NCBI GenBank assembly: GCA_022361315.1
Contig: JAKSBB010000756.1
Coordinates: 1-34,959, forward strand
Direction: 5' to 3'
DNA: 34,959 nt
Origin: Desulfobacterales bacterium
GTDB taxonomy: Bacteria > Desulfobacterota > Desulfobacteria > Desulfobacterales > Desulfobacteraceae
Position numbers and translations under genes: made by a program
Notes under the pieces: generated by a model
The model's input: the letters and a program-made list of their open reading frames with translations, nothing else
Databases searched by the model: none
What the model was told of the DNA's origin: nothing
Part shown: in pieces, positions 1-8,385 of the stretch
Numbering within the stretch: position 1 is the stretch's first letter
Layout of the letters: every line of letters begins with the position of its first letter

Positions 1-715
1 AATATTTTGATTTTATTCATGTATTATACCCTGGACTGTACGCGATAGGCGACTCTGATTGGTTTTAAAGAAATGAAAAGATTTGTCATGCCACAATCTA
101 CAACGCTTTATAGAGATAAAAAGGAAATATATTTTTCTATAGCAGTATTTGTTTGTGGTGTAAACGATAATAATCATGCGAGTGCTGTTCTGGGGCAGGA
201 GGCTTAAAACCTGTTATAACAAAGATAATAAAGAGATATGAGTAGCTTGATTTTTTCAATAGATTCATTTGCTTGTATGAAGACTGTATTGACCTGATAC
301 ATCCGCATTATACCCCAAGAAATTAGGCTAAGTCCTATTCTTTGTTGCTGTTTTTTTGTGGAATACCATTGAAGAAGATGATATAAAATGCCTCATCTTA
401 CATGTTTGGACTTGAGGAGTTCATTTACTGCCATCGGTGAAGGTAACTGTCTATATCTTAATTGATTTCATCATACGACAAGCTCTTATGAAATCGACTA
501 ATTCAGCAGGCAACTGGGGTACAGGACGCTCTCTTCTTACTGTTTTTCGTTGGCGGTCATTTCCAGCACTTATCATAAGTTTATAAATTTGTTGTGACTA
601 CTTAATCTTATAAACCCTGAAATAGGGGGATGACCACCAACTTTTCTCGATGATTTTTTGGCAAATACTTTACGAGAGCAGAGAATTTTTGTTGTACTTT
701 AATAAAAGCCTTCTC
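1..715. other. AT-rich gene-poor region, possible decayed gene
   Basis: This stretch is visibly AT-richer than the rest of the window and carries no confident gene. On the minus strand there are short open stretches: 41 codons with an ATG at 576 and a stop at 451, and about 61 codons without a good start ending at 204. They lie in different frames and read like pieces of a decayed gene, but I cannot assign a family. An 8-bp inverted repeat, GATTTCAT at 464-471 and ATGAAATC at 488-495, lies in the middle. No tRNA, clear promoter or intact transposase is seen. Confidence 0.4.
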
Positions 716-2122
716 TCAGCAGCTTTCCATATATTCTTTCAGGTGTCGTTCTTCTTCTCCGGATATCAGGGATTGTGGTGCCTGGGCCAGCCGCTCCTCC
801 ACCTGGTTGGCAGCCCTTTCCAGGAGGCTGTCGTTTTCCCCGGAATTGGACCCGCCCCAGTCTGAGATCCGCGGCTGCCAGCAGGATCTGAAATTCTGCA
901 GGGTATTCATATGGGTGAGATAATCCCCCCGGCCCACCTCAACGATCAGGCCTTTTTCCCGTGCGACGGCGGCTTTGGACGCATCCATGCCCTGTCTCAT
1001 ATGCAGCGCCCTGGAAATGATTTCTTCATCAATGATGAATTTCTCGTAACTTGTGGTCATGAAGCTTTCCAGACATCCCATGGCCTCCACCAGGATGTGG
1101 GCGCCGGAAAGCACCGAGGTCAGCCCGCTTGCCATGGATTCCAGGCCGGCCTGGCAGTCCGGTGTTTTGGCATCGGACATGCCGCTAAGGGACCTTGTGG
1201 GCAGGCCGTAGTATTCCCTGCCCATCTGGATGCCGCCTGCATGGATCAGGGGAAGCTCCGGAGGACCGGTGATGAAGGCTGCGGTTTTCATATAGGCCGC
1301 AGTTGAAGCACAGGTGTATACCACAGGGGTTCCCGGATTGATCAGCTGGACCAGGGCCAGGCCGGCCAGGATCTCCGTGTTCTGGAGAATAACGGTACCC
1401 AGTGGATTGATGGGGCCGGTGACCCCGGCCATAATGGCGGGGGGAATGAATATCGGCTGGTTTTGTCCTGCATAGGCAAATAGGGTTTCAATGGCGTCGG
1501 GGCTGAAAGAGAGGGGGCTTAAGGGGTTTACGGCCACACAGATCCAGTGGTTGTCTGAAAAGGGGTGATCCGTATACGGTCTGACAGCCAGGGCCATCAT
1601 TTCAAGTGCCTCGGTGGCTTCTTTTCTATGGCCGGCCATGCCGATCACCGGTTTGTCCGTGTGCTTCAGCACTTCGTAAAGCATCTGGAGATGCTTGGTG
1701 TCCTGGGGAAGGTCAGAAGGCTCCACGGGGAGTGAACCCACCAGGTTGACCACATCAGAGGTCTGGGCCAGCTTCTGCATGTTCACAAAATCCTTGAGCA
1801 CTGAATGTCTGCGGCCGTTTTTCATATCGTGTATGTAAATGGGGCCGATGTTGGGCTGGACCCCCAATGCATCCCTGCCGATAACAATGGTATGTTCGGG
1901 ATTTCTGGCCTGCCATTCAAATTCTTTGGGTGCCCGGGACAGGGCGTCATCAACCAGTGTCTCGGGGATGAATACCCTGTCGTTTTCCACACGGGCGCCA
2001 TGTTTTTTGAAAAGATTCAGTGCATCAGACGAGTGAAAAACCACCCCTGTCCTGGATAGAATTTCCAGTGATGCCCCATGAATGCGGTCAAGTTCCTCCG
2101 GGTTAAATGCGGTCAGTCGCAT
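716..2122 (-). CDS. MttB-superfamily methyltransferase (non-pyrrolysine)
   Basis: A 468-residue member of the trimethylamine methyltransferase superfamily. Characterised non-pyrrolysine members (MtgB, MtpB, MtcB, MtyB) move a methyl group from glycine betaine, proline betaine, carnitine or gamma-butyrobetaine to a cob(I)alamin-carrying protein in the cytoplasm. The family is recognised from the N-terminal start (LDRIHGASLEILSRTGV), the central run around INPLGTVILQNTEILAG, and the C-terminal DCQAGLESM and EKFIIDEEI segments. The frame has no internal amber codon, so no pyrrolysine is encoded. The substrate cannot be read from sequence. It lies 20 bp downstream of an SDR gene on the same strand, and the two are probably one operon driven by the sigma-54 promoter near 3019. 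No corrinoid protein gene is adjacent, unlike classical mtt or mtg operons. Confidence 0.9.
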   Translation of the reverse strand: MRLTAFNPEELDRIHGASLEILSRTGVVFHSSDALNLFKKHGARVENDRVFIPETLVDDALSRAPKEFEWQARNPEHTIVIGRDALGVQPNIGPIYIHDMKNGRRHSVLKDFVNMQKLAQTSDVVNLVGSLPVEPSDLPQDTKHLQMLYEVLKHTDKPVIGMAGHRKEATEALEMMALAVRPYTDHPFSDNHWICVAVNPLSPLSFSPDAIETLFAYAGQNQPIFIPPAIMAGVTGPINPLGTVILQNTEILAGLALVQLINPGTPVVYTCASTAAYMKTAAFITGPPELPLIHAGGIQMGREYYGLPTRSLSGMSDAKTPDCQAGLESMASGLTSVLSGAHILVEAMGCLESFMTTSYEKFIIDEEIISRALHMRQGMDASKAAVAREKGLIVEVGRGDYLTHMNTLQNFRSCWQPRISDWGGSNSGENDSLLERAANQVEERLAQAPQSLISGEEERHLKEYMESC

Positions 2123-2142
2123 GGTGTTCTCCTGGGTGTTAT

Positions 2143-2919
2143 TTATTCATTGCTTTCCGTAAATCCGTCAACGGCAATGGCCTGTCCGGTGATCTTGTTT
2201 CCGTAATCAGAGCACAGGAAAAGGATGGTTGAACCGATATCCTCAGGCGACACAAAGGTTCTCAGGGCATTGCCCCGGGTGTAGTTCTCCCGGACCTGGG
2301 CTTCGGATATGCCTTTTGCCGCTGCCTCCCCTGCAATCACACGGTCCATCCGTTCACCTTCCACCACACCGGGGCAAACCGCATTCACCCGGATGCCGTA
2401 CCTGCCCTGCTCCAGGGCCAGGGTTTTGGTAAAACCGATGAGTCCCCATTTGGCTGCGGCGTATGGGGATCGCATGGCATAGGCCAGAAACCCTGCCGTG
2501 GATGAAAAATTGATAATGCTGCCGCAGCCCCGGGCTTTGATCCTGGGCACGGCCAGGCGTGCACAGTGGAAGGTACCGTTCAGGTTGACTTCCACGGTCC
2601 TGCGCCATCCTTCGGTGTCAATTTCGTCCACAGTGCCGATGCTGCCCCCGATTCCGGCGCCGTTGATCAGAATATCAAGGCCCTTTAAATGCCGGTCGGC
2701 CGCTTCAAACAGATTCTCCACCTGACCGGGATCGGAAACGTCGCATACCGTGCCGCCTGCCTTTGGATGCGACCCGCTGAAGTCTTTGACGGCAGCGGGA
2801 TCAACATCACAGATATGTACGGTTGCTCCTTCGGCCAGAAACATATCCGCCACAACACGGCAGATACCTGAACCGCCTGCTGTGATCAACACCTTTTTGT
2901 TTTCCATCGAAATCTTCAT
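2143..2919 (-). CDS. SDR-family NAD(P)-dependent oxidoreductase
   Basis: A 258-residue classical short-chain dehydrogenase/reductase. The cofactor loop is TAGGSGIC at residues 13-20, so the last glycine of the usual TGxxxGIG motif is a cysteine. The NGAG motif is near 86-89. The catalytic Ser140, Tyr153 and Lys157 are in place (SPYAAAKWG), and PGVVEGERMD follows in the usual substrate-loop position. A Shine-Dalgarno-like AAAGGA precedes the ATG. It is first in a two-gene operon with the MttB-like gene, so it may oxidise or reduce a carbonyl or hydroxyl on the substrate or demethylated product. That role is inferred from position only. FabG-like or sugar dehydrogenase activity is not excluded. 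Confidence 0.88.
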   Translation of the reverse strand: MKISMENKKVLITAGGSGICRVVADMFLAEGATVHICDVDPAAVKDFSGSHPKAGGTVCDVSDPGQVENLFEAADRHLKGLDILINGAGIGGSIGTVDEIDTEGWRRTVEVNLNGTFHCARLAVPRIKARGCGSIINFSSTAGFLAYAMRSPYAAAKWGLIGFTKTLALEQGRYGIRVNAVCPGVVEGERMDRVIAGEAAAKGISEAQVRENYTRGNALRTFVSPEDIGSTILFLCSDYGNKITGQAIAVDGFTESNE

Positions 2920-3018
2920 TGATTCGGTCCTTTATTCATTTCTTTGTTGTCGCCGGAGGTTCGCGTTCCCATATCCCGGCTTTAACTCTTACGTATCTCT
3001 ACCTTAGCAAATGGCAAT

Positions 3019-3034
3019 TGCAATCCCGGTACCA
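3019..3034 (-). promoter_or_regulatory. Sigma-54 (-24/-12) promoter for SDR-mttB operon
   Basis: On the minus strand the sequence reads TGGTACC-GGGA-TTGCA. Against the sigma-54 consensus TGGCACG-N4-TTGCW only two fixed positions differ, and GG and GC have the required 10-nt spacing. Transcription would start near 3008 and leave a leader of about 90 nt before the SDR start. The divergent neighbour is a sigma-54 activator, which strengthens the call. Confidence 0.72.
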
Positions 3035-3074
3035 GTGTATTGCCGTTTACTGAGAGGTAGGCAAATTCTGATGT

Positions 3075-3094
3075 TTTTTCAGTGTGTTGAAAAA
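3075..3094. promoter_or_regulatory. Palindrome, candidate upstream activator site
   Basis: Perfect 7-bp arms TTTTTCA (3075-3081) and TGAAAAA (3088-3094) are separated by GTGTGT. The site lies about 67-86 bp upstream of the start predicted from the sigma-54 promoter, where enhancer-binding proteins commonly bind. The neighbouring activator is the natural candidate ligand. This is inference. Confidence 0.4.
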
Positions 3095-3281
3095 GGGTAC
3101 TATATGAGACTGTGATTTTGATGGCATCATAAAGATCCGAAAATGATACTTTCTTTTCATGAATATCTTCAGGTAAACGGTAAAAGACACAATAATGATA
3201 CCCAAAATTGTGACTAACTACTTTAAAATTAATGTATAAAATGATAAACAGTCTCAAAAATGGAACTTTTCAGGAGAGCTC

Positions 3282-4775
3282 ATGTCACTGAATATCAGAG
3301 GATTCAACCCCACAGCCCTTAATTCCTATATCGCAGAAGAGATGATCCATTCCCCCGATGATATCCATAAGATCATCAGTCTGCTGTTTGAGCATTCCTA
3401 CGACGGATTCTGCGTTGTCCGGAACGACGGACAGATGATCGTCATCAACAAAGCGGCGGCCGGCTACCTGGATCTTCCCGTTGAAAGCGTTTTGAATAAT
3501 AATGTGAAGCAGGTTCTCAAAGCAGGGCATTATGACCATTCAACCGCGCTGGAAGTGATCCGGAAAAAACGAAAACTGACGCGGATCTATAAAACCCGCA
3601 AGGGCAGAAATATCCTGACCACCAGTATCCCAATTTTCGATGCATCGGGAGGGGTGCTGTACGTTGTTCAGAACGAGCGGGATATTACGCAGATAAAAAA
3701 ACTTGAGCAGCGGTTGAAGCGGGAACGCTCCATTAAGAAAAAGCTTGAACAGGAGATCCGGCAACTTACGGGCAGGTTCCCGGAAAAAGGCGGGATCGTC
3801 AGCATCAGCAAGAAGATGAAGACCGTACTCAACTTCATACGAAGGTGCGCGGAGATGGATCTGGACGCCCTGCTTGTCCAGGGGGAGACCGGGGTGGGCA
3901 AAGGGCTGCTGACCAACTATTACCACACCATCAGCAAATGCTCTCAAAAACCTTTTATCCAGATCAACTGCGCGGCGCTTCCGGAAAATCTCATTGAAGC
4001 GGAGTTGTTCGGATACGAGAAAGGGGCATTCACCGGTGCGGGAAACAAGCCGAAACCAGGCTTGTTTGAACTTGCCGAAGGCGGCATTCTTTTTCTCGAT
4101 GAAATCGGTGAACTGCCGCTATACTCCCAGGCCAAACTCCTGCACTGCCTGGAGGAGAGACGGATATCACGGATAGGCGGCACCCGGTCCCGTAAGGTCA
4201 ATTGCCGTGTCATTGCCGCAACCAATCAGAATCTGAAGCGGATGTGTGAACAGAAAAAATTTCGCCCGGATCTCTATTACAGGCTGAATACAGCCAATAT
4301 AACCATCCCGCCCCTGAGGGAACGGGCAGAAGATATCGCCCCTCTGGCCAGGCACTTCCTCGATCGGTTCAATTCAAAGTACGGATTGAATAAAAAGATT
4401 GCTGCCCAGACCTATCTGGCCCTCGGAAAATATGGTTTCCCGGGGAATGTAAGGGAGTTGTCGAATATCATAAACAACGCTATTATTATGTCCGATGACG
4501 CGCAATTTCTGGACACGATGATTCTTGACCATATCTGTACCCCGGTTGTTTCAGCACCGCCGGCAGAGGGAATGCCCGGTACACAATCCACCCGGCGTCC
4601 CCTCAAAAAGCAGCTTGAGGAGTATGAGAGAATGCTGCTTTTACAGGCCGTCAATGAACATTCGACTGCCATCAAAGCTGCAGGGGTGCTCGGTATCAGT
4701 AAGACCTCCATCATGCGCAAATTAAAAAAATACGGATTGCTGAAAAAGGACCTGAAAACCCGGAGACGTTCCTGA
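3282..4775 (+). CDS. PAS-domain sigma-54-dependent transcriptional activator
   Basis: A 497-residue enhancer-binding protein. Residues about 27-140 form a PAS sensor, followed by a short coiled linker. The AAA+ domain has Walker A GETGVGKG at 201-208, the sigma-54 contact loop GAFTGA at 248-253, Walker B ending FLDE near 271-274, and the arginine-finger region FRPDLYYRL near 327-335. A Fis-type helix-turn-helix ends the protein (AAGVLGISKTSIMRKLKKYG). There is no receiver domain, so control is probably by a ligand or signal on the PAS domain rather than by a histidine kinase. The start follows AGGAGAG. It is transcribed away from the SDR-mttB operon, whose promoter is of sigma-54 type, so local activation of that operon is the simplest reading. 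Confidence 0.93.
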   Translation: MSLNIRGFNPTALNSYIAEEMIHSPDDIHKIISLLFEHSYDGFCVVRNDGQMIVINKAAAGYLDLPVESVLNNNVKQVLKAGHYDHSTALEVIRKKRKLTRIYKTRKGRNILTTSIPIFDASGGVLYVVQNERDITQIKKLEQRLKRERSIKKKLEQEIRQLTGRFPEKGGIVSISKKMKTVLNFIRRCAEMDLDALLVQGETGVGKGLLTNYYHTISKCSQKPFIQINCAALPENLIEAELFGYEKGAFTGAGNKPKPGLFELAEGGILFLDEIGELPLYSQAKLLHCLEERRISRIGGTRSRKVNCRVIAATNQNLKRMCEQKKFRPDLYYRLNTANITIPPLRERAEDIAPLARHFLDRFNSKYGLNKKIAAQTYLALGKYGFPGNVRELSNIINNAIIMSDDAQFLDTMILDHICTPVVSAPPAEGMPGTQSTRRPLKKQLEEYERMLLLQAVNEHSTAIKAAGVLGISKTSIMRKLKKYGLLKKDLKTRRRS

Positions 4776-4825
4776 AGATCTCGGCACTGGACGCAATTCA
4801 GCAGATTGATTCAGAGACATTGGCA

Positions 4826-6784
4826 TCAAGGGCCCATGTATTTCTCCAGATCTTCTTTCAGGTGCCCGGCATTGAAGGCCCGGAGAAAGTGGATGTCCCC
4901 GGCGGTTGTTTCAATTTTCAGTACCGGTCTCCAGAAAAGGAGGGCGTAGCCGGTTGTCCGGAAAAAATAACGGGGGTGCCACGGGACCACGTCAAGGGCG
5001 GTAATTGTATCTTTCCGGATTTCCTGCACTCGGTTGCCCACCAGGTAGACGGCGTCGTCAATCACATCAATACGCGCAAAATAGCGGAATAGGAACCGGT
5101 AGATAAGCAGGAAGACGGTGATAAAAATCAGGGGATCCGTAATGGTCAGAATATAGGAATAGGGGACATCAATGGTGCGGCGGAAGAAGGCATCTCCCAG
5201 AATATATTTTTGTCCCAGAAACTCCAGCCATCCGGATGTTAGTGGCGCCAGAAATAGGCAGATTAAGAAGACACCGAATCCGGTGATACGGCTGCTTAGT
5301 CGTCTTGTCATCAAAATATCCCGTTTTGAGTAGGATATGTTACCGGTCCATCTGTCCATGCGGTAAAAGTTGAAATAGGCCAGAAAGAACACCAGGTAAT
5401 AAGCAATGCTGATGACCGCCATTTCCACGGGAAAGAAGTAGTAATCCCTGTTGATATAGGAATAGGTGTTTGAAGGCGTGAAGACCTCAGCGATAATCTT
5501 TCTGAAATCCTCGTGGCTGATGGCGCGGAAGATATCATAGGAGGTCTGGTCTGTGATCCCGTGTTCTTCTCTCAGATACTGGGCCGTTCCAATCATGTCC
5601 ATCAGTGAGGCATGATCGTGTTCAATGGCGGTATAGGTTTTTTCAAATCGTTTCAGCGCGTTTTGAATCGTTTCATCCGGCAGATGAATCCGGTCTTGTT
5701 TAATGGTGTCCCGGACGGTGGTGATATTGGTTTCAAAAGCCTCCCTGAGACCGTCAAACCTGACGCTGGCCACCATGGATTTTTCCCTGCCGAAGTGATT
5801 TGGGGAGATGGTGTACGTGTCCCCCCGCCGGTTTCTAAGGACCTGCTGAAGCCGCTGGGCCAGGTTGGATACATATGCGTCGAGAACAATATACTTTTTA
5901 TAGTCGTCAAGGACATAGGTGGCCCCGATAAATCCTAGATTTTCATCGGTTCCTTCAATAAATCTGAAGTAGGGCCTGTTATTCAATACGGGCGTGTTTT
6001 CCGGTGGCGTTGCCGTTTGGGTGCCCTGCCTGGTTATACCGCCGTAAGTCCTTTGTATCAGTTCTGTCATTCGGACGGCATCGAAATTGCCCGCAACCCT
6101 CAGGGTGGTGTTTGCCGGATAATAATAGGACGTGTAGTGGTCCAGAACATCCGTGAGCGTGACGTTGCGGTATGCCTCTCTGATTTTATAATGGGGGACC
6201 CGTTCATCCGGCAGCGAAATACCGAAGTTTTCCTTGTAAAAATCATCTTCCGGCGGAAAGATTTTTTCCGTTGTTCTGAAAAGATGCCACAGGGGTTTTT
6301 CATACCATTTTTCCGCACCGAGCTCTGTCCGGATGGCACCGAGTTCGGCCGTCAGGTCTTCCTCGTCCAATTGTTTGTCAAATAGCATTCCGGAGATGGT
6401 TTCCACCACCCAATAGGATTTTGAACTGTCGATGACCGCCTGGAATTCGGTTGTGTAGCCACTGGTAAATCCGTTGACATAGGTGGCCCCTTCATCCTCC
6501 AGATAATCCAGGTAGTCCCGGTGCGGCACCCGGCGATCCCGGAACACCATGTGCTCCACCAGGTGGGAAAGACCGCGGGTGGTGTCGTTTTCTATTTCCG
6601 TACCCACGTCGACGATCACCGAGACCTGGGTGTTTACTGCCTTGGTGTCGCTGAGGAGGTAAACCTGCAAACCGTTGTCCAACCGGAAGTAGTTAATATT
6701 TTTGTAGGGATCCCGGATATCGCCTGCAACGGTGCCGGCGACGGAAAAAAAGGTAAAAAGAAGGACGTAAAATATCAACCGCAT
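4826..6784 (-). CDS. M16-family zinc peptidase fused to a membrane domain
   Basis: A 652-residue protein. An N-terminal signal peptide or anchor (about residues 1-21) precedes an M16 domain with the inverted zinc motif HLVEH at 74-78. Glu154 lies exactly 76 residues after the second histidine, where the third zinc ligand is expected. The second, inactive M16 half runs to about residue 430. The rest, unusually for M16, contains about three hydrophobic segments (near VEMAVISIAYYLVFFLAYF, GFGVFLICLFLAPL and DPLIFITVFLLIYRFLF) and then a soluble tail of about 80 residues that resembles a small beta domain. The active site should face the periplasm. It is convergent with the sigma-54 activator and divergent from the decarboxylase gene. 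Substrate unknown. Confidence 0.85.
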   Translation of the reverse strand: MRLIFYVLLFTFFSVAGTVAGDIRDPYKNINYFRLDNGLQVYLLSDTKAVNTQVSVIVDVGTEIENDTTRGLSHLVEHMVFRDRRVPHRDYLDYLEDEGATYVNGFTSGYTTEFQAVIDSSKSYWVVETISGMLFDKQLDEEDLTAELGAIRTELGAEKWYEKPLWHLFRTTEKIFPPEDDFYKENFGISLPDERVPHYKIREAYRNVTLTDVLDHYTSYYYPANTTLRVAGNFDAVRMTELIQRTYGGITRQGTQTATPPENTPVLNNRPYFRFIEGTDENLGFIGATYVLDDYKKYIVLDAYVSNLAQRLQQVLRNRRGDTYTISPNHFGREKSMVASVRFDGLREAFETNITTVRDTIKQDRIHLPDETIQNALKRFEKTYTAIEHDHASLMDMIGTAQYLREEHGITDQTSYDIFRAISHEDFRKIIAEVFTPSNTYSYINRDYYFFPVEMAVISIAYYLVFFLAYFNFYRMDRWTGNISYSKRDILMTRRLSSRITGFGVFLICLFLAPLTSGWLEFLGQKYILGDAFFRRTIDVPYSYILTITDPLIFITVFLLIYRFLFRYFARIDVIDDAVYLVGNRVQEIRKDTITALDVVPWHPRYFFRTTGYALLFWRPVLKIETTAGDIHFLRAFNAGHLKEDLEKYMGP

Positions 6785-7203
6785 TTAGAATCTCCCGATA
6801 ACTCCGATGGGTTTGCCGGACCTTTCACCATGGTCATCTTCGGTTACCCCTGCATGATTTGGTAAATCCATGGCCGGTCCGCAGAATTTTGAACAACCAG
6901 GTGAGGCATATCAGCATTCCGGCATATAGTAAAGGCAATATGGATGGGGCCACAGGCAGACCGGTTCTATTTATTTGACTATTAATCCTAAAACAGCTAC
7001 GTTCAGGATATCTGTTCCCGGGTGTAAGAATTTCTTTGAACCCGTTTCCCCGGTATGGGGTTTCCACCAGCTTCCGAATGACGGCTCCGATTTCATACCC
7101 ATGTGGATAACCCGGAGAACACATCAGCAATCAATATCACCAACCACCGGACCTGTCCGTATTCTTGTCCGGTTATCATCAATCTCATTCAAGGAGGCCT
7201 GCC
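6785..7203. other. Divergent intergenic region upstream of decarboxylase
   Basis: These 419 bp lie between the divergent M16 and decarboxylase genes. On the plus strand TTGACT (6975-6980), 17 bp and TACGTT (6998-7003) make a modest sigma-70-like promoter that would give a leader of about 190 nt. A perfect 7-bp inverted repeat, ACCGGAC (7146-7152) and GTCCGGT (7167-7173), could fold just upstream of the ribosome site AAGGAGG (7191-7197). A minus-strand open frame at 6834-7130 was considered and not accepted. Confidence 0.4.
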
Positions 7204-8340
7204 ATGGAAATGTGTCATCGGATTACCATTGTCCTTCAGGACATGGTGGAAAGGGATGAAAAACTGAAATGGGTATTGGGAAAGTGCATCGCAGATGCGG
7301 AATGGACACCGCCGGGGTGGGAGCAGCCCATATCCAACCTGGATGACTTTTATCTTTACCTGAACCAGCTGATGGAGACCACCCCGGTGGAATCCACCTT
7401 CAGCAATCTCTTCCACGGTCTTTATTTTATTATCAGCCAGCAGGAGAACGTGCTCCAGAAAGAGGACCGGTTTGCCGGATTTCAGCAATGGCTGGTGCTG
7501 TTCACCGAGCAGTACGGCAGTTTCATGAACTCCGCAAAATCAGCCAACAACCTCTATTCATTTACCCATGACAAGACCTTTGAAATGGATCTCTTCGAGG
7601 TGCCGCCGGGGGGATACAATAGTTTCAATACCTTTTTCTGCCGTCATATCCGGCCGGGGAAACGCCCCATCGGCACCCGGACACATGCCTTTGACCCGCC
7701 GGCAGAGGGCCGCCCCATCGGGGCTTCTCCGGTGGAGGATGTCAACCTTATCCATGAACGGATGTGCGACGACACCGTTGTCACCATGCCGGCGGACAGC
7801 GTTTACAAGGGCTGCTGGGCCATTGACGAGCAGGATAAGATCACCGTGTCTAAAGGCAATACCTATTCCGTAGAGACCCTGCTTTCGGGCAGCCGGTATG
7901 GGGATAAGTTCAAAGGCGGGCTGTTCACCCACAGCTACCTTACCGTGTTCACCTATCACCGGTATCATGTGCCGGTCCGGGGCAGGGTGCTGGAAACCGG
8001 TGTTATCTCCGGGGATGTCTATGCAGATGTCTACCAGTCGCCGGACGGCGATCTCCATGCAAAAGACGGTACCGGCTACCAGTTCCGCCAGGACCGGGGG
8101 CTGCTGGTGCTGGACTCTCCGATCGGGCTTGTGGCGCTGCTCCCCATCGGCATGGATGTGATCTCCTCCTGCAATATCACGGTGGACCCCGGGGACTACG
8201 TCAACAAGGGGGATGAGTTCGGCTATTTCCTCTTCGGCGGCTCCGATATGATCGTGATTTTCGAGAACCGTAGTGTTGACATCGTTCTGCCGGAAGTGGA
8301 CAAGCTCTATAAATTGGGCCAGGTGTTCGCCAGAGTCTGA
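7204..8340 (+). CDS. Phosphatidylserine decarboxylase-family enzyme
   Basis: A 378-residue pyruvoyl-type decarboxylase of the phosphatidylserine decarboxylase family. The start at 7204 follows AAGGAGG with proper spacing; an upstream in-frame start at 7165 lacks such a site. The N-terminal ~100 residues resemble the helical extension found in larger family members such as tryptophan decarboxylase PsiD. The core contains THSYLTVFTYHRYH with the catalytic histidine region, and ends with FGGS (Ser347), the serine that would self-cleave to form the pyruvoyl group. Bacterial enzymes usually have LGST, so GGS is a variant. No phosphatidylserine synthase gene is adjacent. An amino-acid or other small substrate is as likely as phosphatidylserine. 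Confidence 0.82.
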   Translation: MEMCHRITIVLQDMVERDEKLKWVLGKCIADAEWTPPGWEQPISNLDDFYLYLNQLMETTPVESTFSNLFHGLYFIISQQENVLQKEDRFAGFQQWLVLFTEQYGSFMNSAKSANNLYSFTHDKTFEMDLFEVPPGGYNSFNTFFCRHIRPGKRPIGTRTHAFDPPAEGRPIGASPVEDVNLIHERMCDDTVVTMPADSVYKGCWAIDEQDKITVSKGNTYSVETLLSGSRYGDKFKGGLFTHSYLTVFTYHRYHVPVRGRVLETGVISGDVYADVYQSPDGDLHAKDGTGYQFRQDRGLLVLDSPIGLVALLPIGMDVISSCNITVDPGDYVNKGDEFGYFLFGGSDMIVIFENRSVDIVLPEVDKLYKLGQVFARV

Positions 8341-8352
8341 TACCTTAAAACA

Positions 8353-8383
8353 AAGCCCGGACCATGGGTGTCCGGGCTTGTCC
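8353..8383. terminator. Bidirectional intrinsic terminator
   Basis: A perfect 10-bp stem, AAGCCCGGAC (8353-8362) and GTCCGGGCTT (8370-8379), has a 7-nt loop. T-rich tails lie on both sides: TCCTTTT on the plus strand and TTTGTTTT on the minus strand. It sits between the convergent decarboxylase and transporter genes and can serve both. Confidence 0.88.
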
Positions 8384-8385
8384 TT

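Larger units (their letters stand above)
2920..3281. other. Divergent regulatory region (SDR-mttB / sigma-54 activator)
   Basis: This 362-bp AT-rich region separates the SDR-mttB operon from its probable activator. It holds a sigma-54 promoter facing the SDR gene (3019-3034), a palindrome of TTTTTCA and TGAAAAA arms (3075-3094), and the octamer GAGACTGT at 3106-3113 with its inverse ACAGTCTC at 3248-3255. A 91-codon minus-strand open frame (2982-3257) crosses all of these. It has only a TTG start, and I regard it as chance. Confidence 0.6.

Noticed and set aside
2982..3257. A 91-codon minus-strand open frame upstream of the SDR gene
   Set aside because: It begins with TTG, has no ribosome site, matches no family I know and covers the sigma-54 promoter and palindromes. 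A regulatory region explains the sequence better.
6834..7130. A 98-codon minus-strand open frame with a hydrophobic stretch
   Set aside because: No ribosome site or recognisable domain. It lies in a divergent promoter region and looks like chance.
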